Program-made: the position numbers and the translations under genes | Notes under the pieces: generated by a model | Seen by the model: only the letters and a program-made list of their open reading frames with translations | What the model was told of the DNA's origin: nothing | The model's database searches: none | Shown here: one piece after another, positions 56,464 through 64,000 of the stretch | Layout of the letters: each line of letters begins with the position of its first letter | How positions within the stretch are numbered: the first letter of the stretch is position 1 | From: Hormiphora californensis | Lineage: Eukaryota; Ctenophora; Tentaculata; Cydippida; Pleurobrachiidae | DNA length: 64,000 nucleotides | Assembly: GCA_020137815.1 (NCBI GenBank) | Contig: CM035361.1 | Location: 4,574,415-4,638,414 of the forward strand | Direction: 5' to 3'

Positions 56464-59400
56464 ATGTTTAGACCCGCTGCTCGGTTGCTCGGGTCATGTA
56501 CCCGGCAGATCAGCACCAAAGTTACCAGGACATCAGAACGGGCTGACCATCCAGGTGAGTTAGACAATGTGTGCAGATATATAGGATATTAGTGTTTCTA
56601 CTAGCAGACCCCAGTTTGTGTTTGTAGAGATCTCGAGTCTATACTACTTCCGAGTGTACTCAGACTGCAGCATGCTGGTAATATATTGTCACGTCACCCC
56701 ACTCACCCCATACAGATTTGCTAACAACCATCCCTAACCATCATCCCTAACCATCATCCCTAACAACCATCCCTAACCATCCCTAACAACCATCCCTAAC
56801 CATCACCCCTAACCATCATCCTTAACAACCATCCCTAACCATCATCCCTAACCATCATCCCTAACAACCATCCCTAACAACCATCCCTAACAACCATCCC
56901 TAACAACCATCCCTAACAACCATCCCTAACAACCATCCCTAACAACCATCCCTAACAACCATCCCTAACAACCATCCCTAACAACCATCCCTAACAACCA
57001 TCCCTAACAACCATCCCTAACAACCATCCCTAACAACCATCCCTAACAACCATCCCTAACAACCATCCCTAACAACCATCCCTAACAACCATCCCTAACA
57101 ACCATCCCTAACAACCATCCCTAACCATCATCCCTAACAACCATCCCTAACAACCATCCCTAACAACCATCCCTAACAACCATCCCTAACCATCATCCCT
57201 AACAACCATCCCTAACAACCATCCCTAACAACCATCCCTAACCATCATCCCTAACCATCCCTAATTTCAGGTTCCAGTACCGTATTCACTGATGATCTTG
57301 TGTTTATAAACCCCAGAGAGGAGCTGCCCGTACCTACTTACAGAGTGACGGATCGATCTGGAAATGTCAAGGGAAAAGCTAAGGTAGGTTTATACAATTA
57401 CCACGTGTTCATTTTGTAGCGTATAACCCCTAAAAGCTCACGGACGACTCAGCGATCCAAACCAAACCAAACCGAACAACCCCTAAAAAGCGTTGGAGAG
57501 TGCTGATTCGGGTACTACTGCTATGTGCGATAAGAGATTGTACTGTCATATAACCCAAGATTCTGTTTTTCAAGAATTGTTTTTCACCAACCAGTATATA
57601 CAAAGAGAATCACGAGTTTTGAGTTTTGAAGAAAGGCTACTAAATTTCAAATCAAACATCACTTGTGCACGCATAAATAGGGCTGTTCCTTCATAAAACA
57701 CTATGTAAACACGTCACAAAGCTAGTGTATCACACACCGTGACAGAGAATCTCGTGTAGGGTTCCTTGCTTGGTCGAATAACGAATGAATCAGGCATCAC
57801 TGTAGGCTTTCCACTAATCTTCTTTTTAAGTGCTCGCAGGGGTTTTAGCAGCATTTTCCGAACTTGATCAGATTTCCTCTTCCTCTCATTTCTGTGATCA
57901 CGGGGGTGGGTAGGACAGGTTTTCCCCAGGGCATCTGCTAGAGCGTACACATCACGAACCGACTGGATGAACTCCTTGTTACTCGTTGTCTTGTTGTTCA
58001 CTGTGGAAAGGTCCGGCATGGAACCTCTGAGAGTCCGGACACAGGTACACACAATGGGAGTTTCAAAGGTCCGGTGGGGCATGTAGTGGATCATTACGGT
58101 GGGTTTATCAACTCCCTCCTCCCTCGGGCACAACCCGCTGGATGGTGAGGAATAGGATGGCGGGGAAGATGTATTGAAGGAGTAGGATGGCGGGGTGTTG
58201 AAGGAGTAGGGAGTGCTCAAGGAGTTGGATGGCGGGGAAGATGTGTTGAAGGAGTAGGATGGCGGGGTGTTGAAGGAGTAGGGAGTGCTCAAGGAGTAGG
58301 ATGGCGGGGAATAATAGGAAGTACTGAAGGATGGCTGTGGAAGTGGTTCGCTGTAGTAACCTCGGTGATGCCTGACGTTGTTCTTGTCATGGTGGTTGAA
58401 AGACTTGGAGGAGGCACCACCACGGGAGATCCTGTTTCTGTTGTGGTGGTTGAAGGATCGGTTGAGGTTGGCCATGTTGGATCGTTGTTGTTGATGGTTG
58501 GAGGAAATGGTTTGGATAATAAAAGTGTCAATACGGAGAGCTTATATATCGCATTACCAGACAAATTAGGGGGTGGTCGCGTGTCTGGAATACCATCACC
58601 CTGATGATGGAATGCCCCCCATAGTGGCATCTAATTGGGTGTGGTTGGCCCGCCATGGAATACACTAATCACCAGCGGTACTACGTCACGTGGTATCTAG
58701 ATAATCGTACAGACCAGAGAGAGAGAGCTATGTGATCTACTAATTACAATGTCTCCCACAAGTTTTTTTTAGTTCTTGTAAAAATGTCTGGGAGCCTCAG
58801 ACATTGTTATAACTAGGAGATCACGTAGCTCTATGAGACACCGGCCGAAACTAGTAAACGACTATAGTGTGATCCGATTACAACCGCGTCTGCTAGGACA
58901 CTCAGACAAATCTTACTAGCAAGTACTGCACAAATAGGGCCCATTGCGTTTAAATAGGGGGTTCAGCTAGCCGACGAGTTGGGTTCTTACGCCATGATAT
59001 ATTGGAAATCACCTTATTTTGGTTGGCCATTTACGCGGAAGAATTAAATGTGTCGTGGCAGTTTGCGACGTCGAGTTCTCCAAGTTTTGCTTTGAACATT
59101 CAGTTTCCTCAAAGTCTTGGATCTGGTTCCTATTTCTAGTCCTAGGTGAGTAACTGTCTAACATGACAATGATTTAGCAAGATTGAGCGATGGCATGACA
59201 CCTGTACAAGTAAACAACCAATCAGAACTCGTTATTTAGGTCACGTGACTGGTTATCAGCCAATCAGGGACCAGTATTTCCTGATTCGGTCGGTTCCTGG
59301 AATACACTAATCACCAGCGGTACTACGTCACGCGATATATCTAGACGACCGTACAGACCAGAGAGAGAGCTATGTGATCTACTAATTACAATGTCTCCCA

Positions 59401-61030
59401 CAAGTTTTTTAGTTCTTGTAAAAATGTCTGAGAGTCTCAGAAATTTTTATAACTAGGAGATCACGTAGCTCTATGAGACACCCCGAAACAAGTAAAGGAC
59501 TATAGTGTGATCCGATTACAACCGCGTCTACTAGGAAACTCTGACAAATCTTACTAACAAGTACTGTAACTAAAATAGGGGCCGCTAATTGTCGTTTAGA
59601 TAGAGACGTTTCAGCTAGCCATTTGTCCAGCCGGAAGGAGAAAACAAAACTTGTTCACTGTAAATCTATTGTGAGAGTGAGATGCACCCGGGTTAACAAA
59701 TTTTTGATAAAATTTTGGGGGATTAAATTGTTCGTGTCAGTTTGTCAGTTTCACTCTCAATTTCCTTCCAACATCTTCAATTTTCCTCAAAGTTATATTA
59801 TTCCCCTGCAGCTACCAGATATACCTGACGACAAGCTAGTGGAGATGTACAGAAAGATGGCCCTGCTCAGCAAGATGGATAAGATATTGTTACAGTCACA
59901 ACGACAGGGCCGTATCTCCTTTTATATGACGTGTAGTGGTGAAGAGGCTGCAGTAGTAGGTAGGTGAAATTGGGGAACCTATAGGTTATTTAGAAGGCTG
60001 CAGTTGTAGGTAGGTGAAATTGGGGAACCTATAGGTTGTTTAGGAGGCTGCAGTTGTAGGTAGGTGAAATTGGGGAACCTATAGGTTGTTTAGGAGGCTG
60101 CAGTAGTAGGTAGGTGAAATTGGGGAACCTATAGGTTGTTTAGGAGGCTGCAGTTGTAGATAGGTGAAATTGGGGAACCTATAGGTTGTTTAGGAGGCTG
60201 CAGTTGTAGATAGGTGAAATTGGGGAACCTATAGGTTGTTTAGGAGGCTGCAGTTGTAGGTAGGTGAAATTGGGGAACCTATAGGTTGTTTAGGAGGCTG
60301 CAGTTGTAGGTAGGTGAAATTGGGGAACCTATAGGTTGTTTAGGAGGCTGCAGTTGTAGGTAGGTGAAATTGGGGAACCTATAGGTTGTTTAGGAGGCTG
60401 CAGTTGTAGGTAGGTGAAATTGGGGAACCTATAGGTTGTTTAGGAGGCTGCAGTTGTAGGTATGTGAAATTGGGGAACCTATAGGTTGTTTAGGAGGCTG
60501 CAGTTGTAGGTAGGTGAAATTGGGGAACCCATAGGTTGTTTAGGAGGCTGCAGTTGTAGGTAGGTGAAATTGGGGGACCTAGGTTCATTAGAAAAGGGAT
60601 TTAGGAACACTTGAAGGGATACATTATTCAATAAATTGTTCAAGTCTGAAAATAAAAAACTAATTTCCTAACTTCCACACATTCCCATTTTATCAGAAAC
60701 ATTCCCTCTTTTTTTAATAACTTGCTAGTTCAGCTCTCTCTCTTTGTTATATTATTTGTTAGTCCCTCTGTTATAGTATCAGGTAGTGCATCATTCCCTC
60801 ATCACCAGGAACCGACCGGAGCAGGAAATACTGGTCCCTGATTGGCTGATAACCATTCATGTGACCTAAATAACGAGTTTTGATTGGTTACCCCTTTGTT
60901 TTGATCAGGTAGTGCAGCGGCGCTAGAGATGGTCGACACGGTATTCACTCAGTATAGAGAAGTTGGTGTCTATCTGTGGAGAGGATTCACACTGGACAAC
61001 GTTATGAACCAGTGCTTTGCTACACACAAG
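56464..61030 (+). CDS. BCKDHA: Branched-chain 2-oxo acid dehydrogenase E1 alpha subunit, first four coding exons (continues past the window)
   Basis: Exons 56464-56554, 57271-57383, 59812-59959 and 60909-61030 join in phase. The N-terminus MFRPAARLLGSCTRQIS is rich in Arg and Ser without acidic residues, a mitochondrial targeting peptide. Then come LPVPTYRVTDRSGNV, DKLVEMYRKMALLSKMDKIL, SQRQGRISFYMTCSGEEAA and SAAALEMVDTVFTQYREVGV, which track the E1 alpha family closely up to the region just before the thiamine-diphosphate site. With the beta subunit it decarboxylates 2-oxo acids derived from Val, Leu and Ile in the mitochondrial matrix. The last recognised exon ends CFATHK with donor GTATGT; later exons, including the ThDP-binding part, lie beyond 64000. 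Introns 3 and 4 begin with arrays copied from the exon ends. Confidence 0.9.
56733..57262. repeat. 13-bp minisatellite (CCCTAACAACCAT)n
   Basis: About 40 copies with CCATCAT variants, running to within eight bases of the acceptor of BCKDHA exon 2. Confidence 0.93.
57714..58475 (-). CDS. Intronless antisense gene in BCKDHA intron 2; hypothetical Ser/Tyr/Pro-rich protein
   Basis: A 253-residue frame with ATG at 58475 and TGA at 57714-57716. Residues 1-45 are rich in Asn, His and Arg. Residues about 48-110 are tandem SYSFNTPPSYSFNTSS-type repeats. Residues 115-253 are non-repetitive, with MIHYMPHRTFETPIVCTC, a basic segment (RNERKRKSDQVRKMLLKPL) and a conserved-looking C-terminus. A TATA box (58541-58550) lies about 65 bases upstream of the ATG on the same strand. 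The compact promoter, intronless structure and non-repetitive C-terminal half favour a real gene, but I recognise no family. It could be a retrogene. Confidence 0.6.
   Translation of the reverse strand: MANLNRSFNHHNRNRISRGGASSKSFNHHDKNNVRHHRGYYSEPLPQPSFSTSYYSPPSYSLSTPYSFNTPPSYSFNTSSPPSNSLSTPYSFNTPPSYSFNTSSPPSYSSPSSGLCPREEGVDKPTVMIHYMPHRTFETPIVCTCVRTLRGSMPDLSTVNNKTTSNKEFIQSVRDVYALADALGKTCPTHPRDHRNERKRKSDQVRKMLLKPLRALKKKISGKPTVMPDSFVIRPSKEPYTRFSVTVCDTLAL
58541..58550 (-). promoter_or_regulatory. TATA box of the intronless antisense gene
   Basis: GATATATAAG on the minus strand, about 65 bases before the ATG at 58475, a spacing that leaves a short 5' UTR. Confidence 0.55.
58657..59620. repeat. 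Duplicated 320-bp segment around a MITE
   Basis: 58657-58980 and 59299-59620 match closely from GGAATACACTAATCACC through TCAGCTAGCC. Each copy contains an inverted pair (AGCTATGTGATCT/AGATCACGTAGCT). The second copy begins at the last bases of the MITE at 59207-59299. Both are in BCKDHA intron 2, upstream of the antisense gene. Confidence 0.8.
59207..59299. mobile_element. hAT-type MITE, copy 11 (left end missing)
   Basis: Starts at CAAGTAAACAACCAATC and keeps the right end CGGTCGGTTCCTG. Confidence 0.82.
59944..60590 (+). repeat. 50-bp tandem array derived from the BCKDHA exon 3/intron 3 junction
   Basis: The exon-3 end GAGGCTGCAGTAGTAG plus the following intron GTAGGTGAAATTGGGGAACC is repeated about 13 times with a 50-bp period. 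Each unit restores the last 16 exonic bases and the GTAGGT donor. Confidence 0.93.
60806..60899. mobile_element. hAT-type MITE, copy 12 (right end degenerate)
   Basis: CAGGAACCGACCGGAGC at the left; the body is intact up to GATTGGTTA, then the right end is not recognisable before the acceptor of BCKDHA exon 4. Confidence 0.8.
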
Positions 61031-62143
61031 GTATGTGACTAGGGGGAGGGAGGGGTGGGCATGGCTAGGAGGGGGAAAGAGTGGTTTGCCGGAGGAGAGA
61101 GGGGGGTGGGGTGGTGGGGTGGTGGACGTGTGGGTGTCTATCTGTGGAGAGGATTCACACTGGACAACGTTATGAACCAGTGCTTTGCTACACACAAGGT
61201 ATGTGACTAGGGGGAGGGAGGGGTGGGCATGGCTAGGAGGGGGAAAGAGTGGTTTGCCGGAGGAGAGAGGGGGGGTGGGGTGGTGGGGTGGTGGACGTGT
61301 GGGTGTCTATCTGTGGAGAGGGTTCACACTGGACAACGTTATGAACCAGTGCTTTGCTACACACAAGGTATGTGACTAGGGGGAGGGAGGGGTGGGTATG
61401 GCTAGGAGGGGGAAAGAGTGGTTTGCCGGAGGAGAGAGGGGTGGGGGTGGTGGGGGTGGTGGACGTGTGGGTGTCTATCTGTGGAGAGGATTCACACTGG
61501 ACAACGTTATGAACCAGTGCTTTGCTACACACAAGGTATGTGACTAGGGGGAGGGAGTGGTGGGCATGGCTAGGAGGGGGAAAGAGTGGTTTGCCGGAGG
61601 AGAGAGGGGGGTGGGGGTGGTGAGATGGTGGACGTGTGGGTGTCTATCTGTGGAGAGGATTTACCCTGGACAACGTTATGAACCAGTGCTTTGCTACACA
61701 CAAGGTATGTGACTAGGGGGGAGGGAGGGGTGGGCATGGCTAGGAGGGGGAAAGAGTGGTTTGCCGGAGGAGAGAGGGGGGTGGGGGTGGTGGGGTGGTG
61801 GACGTGTGGGTGTCTATCTGTGGAGAGGGTTCACACTGGACAACGTTATGAACCAGTGCTTTGCTACACACAAGGTATGTGACTAGGGGGGGGGGGGGGG
61901 CAATGGGTATGGCTAGGAGGGGGAAAGAGTGGTTTGCCGGAGGAGAGAGAGGGGTGGGGGTGGTGGGTTGGTGGACGTGTGGGTGTCTATCTGTGGAGAG
62001 GATTTACCCTGGACAACGTTATGAACCAGTGCTTTGCTACACACAAGGTATGTGACTAGGGGGAGGGAGGGGTGGGCATGGCTAGGAGGGGGAAAGAGTG
62101 GTTTGCCGGAGGAGAGAGGGGTGGGGGTGGTGGGATGGTGGAC

Positions 62144-63442
62144 ACGGTTTTGACACGGTTTTGACACGGTTTGTAAATAGTTCTACTCATGTTCCCATGA
62201 GTGTAAGAACTGGAAGATGCTCCCCAAGAGTAACTAAGATGTCACTCTCGGGCAACACCTTCCTGCTCGTGTAAATTATAATAATGAATTAAAATATTAA
62301 CGAACACACAAGTAGATGCCGGGATTAATCCTAGAAATTACCAGGTGGTCACTTAATAAATCGAAAATCCTAACTATTAGTGGGGCCATTGCACAAAAAC
62401 TGTATAACCCCTCTCTTCAGTTCGAACTGTCTCTCAGGGTTATCTCTTCTTAGTTTTTCAAGTGTCTGTAGATTCTCTCTTCTCTCTCGTCTCTCCTCAA
62501 TGGTCCGATCTGGACAGAGATACACTCTGCTGTAGATTTCACTACTTCTCAGCTGTCGGGCCTTCCTCAGTAGAGTCAGAACACTGTCTCTAGACTCCAA
62601 GGTGACCCTGATGGGCCGAGTTTTCCCTTCAGCGGCGGTTCCAAGTCTACAAGATGATGATATAGGAGGCTTCTCGTCGAGCTCCTCAAAAACAGTCAGT
62701 ACACGATCAGTAACTGTCTCGTTCTCCTCCTCTGGCAGGCCAAAAACAATAAGGTTCTTAGCTCTGCTATCTTCTTTGGGGGGCTGCGGTGTGCGGAGAG
62801 CCGCCCCAATCTTCCTCGGTGCGGTAGCTGCTGCACAGTTTTGGGCCACTACAGCAGACCAAGAATTAAGGTCTTTCTGTACAGTCTCAGTTACAGATCT
62901 CACAGATTTCAATTCCTCGCTCTGCATGTCGATAATCTGCTTTTGGAGCTGATTTACTTCTCGCTGGCATTTCAACAGTTCATCTTTCAGTGAGGTCATT
63001 TCCTCTGTCATTGATGAGTTGGCTGACCTAAAACTTTCCTCAGCCTCAGCAGCCTCAACATGGACCTCTTTTCCTTTCTTGTTACTGACAGCGTCATTGT
63101 ACACGCGGAACAGTACTTTATGAAAAAGGAGGTAATAGCACTTCCCCAGGGCACGTCTCATCTCCTCCTCACTCATTTCCTTAATCTCGGAGTCACGGGT
63201 TCTGCCAATCACTAGACCCTTGCGGGCCTTCCTATACAGGTCACGTACAGTATCCCAGTTGTTGTCATCCTCGTCCGCGTCATCAAGTCTTAGTACCTGT
63301 GCCAACTCTGCAATGTCATGACAAAGGTGTCTGGCCGCTATTTTATGCAGATCAATCGTTAGATGTTTTCCACTCCGCATAAGTAGCTCGTCATTAGAGC
63401 GGTTGCTCATCACGGTGCGTGTACAAAGGTGACAAGGTCGCA
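62144..63442 (-). mobile_element. 1.3-kb non-LTR retroelement carrying only an ORF1-like gene
   Basis: Inserted in the exon-4 array. GGTGGAC is present at 62137-62143 and 63443-63449, a likely 7-bp TSD. On the minus strand the 3' end finishes in repeats of CAAAACCGTGT, as in non-LTR elements with tandem-repeat tails. The 5' region before the ATG is only about 30 bases, and about 225 bases follow the stop. No reverse transcriptase or endonuclease is encoded. Confidence 0.65.
62370..63413 (-). CDS. ORF1-like RNA-binding protein of a non-LTR retroelement
   Basis: 347 residues, intact from ATG at 63413 to the stop at 62370-62372. An acidic helical N-terminal third is followed by a coiled coil (about residues 130-185, heptads of Leu/Met/Ile such as LKDELLKCQREVNQLQKQI). 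Then a segment with KNLIVFGLPEEENETV and RLGTAAEGKTRPIRV has the arrangement of the RRM-like part of ORF1 proteins, and a basic C-terminal region (DRTIEERRERRENLQTLEKL) follows. In L1 and CR1-type elements this product coats the RNA and helps retrotransposition. The intact frame suggests recent activity or selection. It could also be a domesticated gene. Confidence 0.65.
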   Translation of the reverse strand: MMSNRSNDELLMRSGKHLTIDLHKIAARHLCHDIAELAQVLRLDDADEDDNNWDTVRDLYRKARKGLVIGRTRDSEIKEMSEEEMRRALGKCYYLLFHKVLFRVYNDAVSNKKGKEVHVEAAEAEESFRSANSSMTEEMTSLKDELLKCQREVNQLQKQIIDMQSEELKSVRSVTETVQKDLNSWSAVVAQNCAAATAPRKIGAALRTPQPPKEDSRAKNLIVFGLPEEENETVTDRVLTVFEELDEKPPISSSCRLGTAAEGKTRPIRVTLESRDSVLTLLRKARQLRSSEIYSRVYLCPDRTIEERRERRENLQTLEKLRRDNPERQFELKRGVIQFLCNGPTNS

Positions 63443-64000
63443 GGTGGACGTGTGGGTGTCTATCTGTGGAGAGGGTTCACACTGGACAACGTTATGAACC
63501 AGTGCTTTGCTACACACAAGGTATGTGACTAGGGGGGAGGGAGGGGTGGGCATGGCTAGGAGGGGGAAAGAGTGGTTTGCCGGAGGAGAGAGAGGGGTGG
63601 GATGGTGGGGTGGTGGACGTGTGGGTGTCTATCTGTGGAGAGGATTTACCCTGGACAATGTTATGAACCAGTGCTTTGCTACACACAAGGTATGTGACTA
63701 GGGATGGGTGGGCATGGCTAGGAGGGGGAAAGAGTGGTTTGCCGGAGGAGAGAGGGGGGTGGGGGTGGTGGGTTGGTGGACGTGTGGGTGTCTATCTGTG
63801 GAGAGGGTTCACACTGGACAACGTTATGAACCAGTGCTTTGCTACACACAAGGTATGTGACTAGGGGGAGGGAGGGGTGGGCATGGCTAGGAGGGGGAAA
63901 GAGTGGTTTGCCGGAGGAGAGAGAGGTGGGGGTGGTGGGGTGGTGGACGTGTGGGTGTCTATCTGTGGAGAGGGTTTACACTGGACAACGTTATGAACCA

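Larger units (their letters stand above)
61031..64000 (+). repeat. About 170-bp tandem array derived from the BCKDHA exon 4/intron 4 junction
   Basis: The last 67 exonic bases (from GGTGTCTATCTGTGG to CTACACACAAG) plus GTATGTGACTAGGGGG and a G-rich spacer recur with a period of about 168-175 bp: six copies before the element at 62144-63442 and at least four after it, up to the window edge. Each copy has the donor but no pyrimidine-rich acceptor. The small frames across it repeat CFATHKVCD and are not genes. Confidence 0.93.

Noticed and set aside
61185-63864. Multiple frames ending CFATHKVCD
   Set aside because: Copies of the exon-4 junction array; only the first copy has a functional acceptor.

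Overview
The window is animal nuclear DNA. Genes are split into many short exons with GT-AG introns, intergenic DNA is long and A+T-rich, and dispersed small inverted-repeat elements are very dense. Single-gene comparison points to an invertebrate. The BCKDHA, SLC22 and ABHD12 homologues are clearly metazoan, and the compact introns plus a lineage-specific secreted repeat protein would suit a sponge or another early-branching animal. That placement is inference.

Layout. (1) 257-34609, + strand: one large gene for a calponin-homology (CH) domain protein, about 25 recognisable exons. Most joins are checked by reading phase. Its introns are packed with transposons and satellites, and one 2.4-kb exon carries about 40 copies of a 30-bp coding repeat. 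Two alternative 3' ends are in frame. (2) 26039-30633, - strand: a secreted multidomain protein with a CCP/sushi-like module at its C-terminal end, lying inside the last large intron of gene 1. (3) 34610-39242: intergenic, with several inverted-repeat elements including a nested 1.95-kb palindrome. (4) 39243-40981, - strand: an ABHD12-type serine hydrolase with one apparent frameshift. (5) 40982-49562: about 8.6 kb with no gene I can support. (6) 49563-55176, + strand: a 15-exon SLC22-like membrane transporter whose stop codon lies in the target-site duplication of a MITE. (7) 56464 onward, + strand: the first four coding exons of mitochondrial BCKDHA, continuing past the window. Its intron 2 holds an intronless antisense gene (57714-58475). 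Its introns 3 and 4 start with tandem arrays made from the exon-intron junction itself. The second array is interrupted by a short retroelement that encodes only an ORF1-like protein.

The genes do not form a pathway. What unites the window is repeat biology. A hAT-type MITE is present in 12 copies, each full copy carrying two CCAAT boxes and a CACGTG E-box. At least three palindromes exceed 1 kb. Several MITE superfamilies can be told apart by target-site duplication (TA, TTA, TTAA, 8 bp, 9 bp). A 4.3-kb element sits inside a minisatellite. The most unusual pattern is local duplication of splice sites (BCKDHA exons 3 and 4, exon 8 of the secreted gene, and a CH-gene acceptor).
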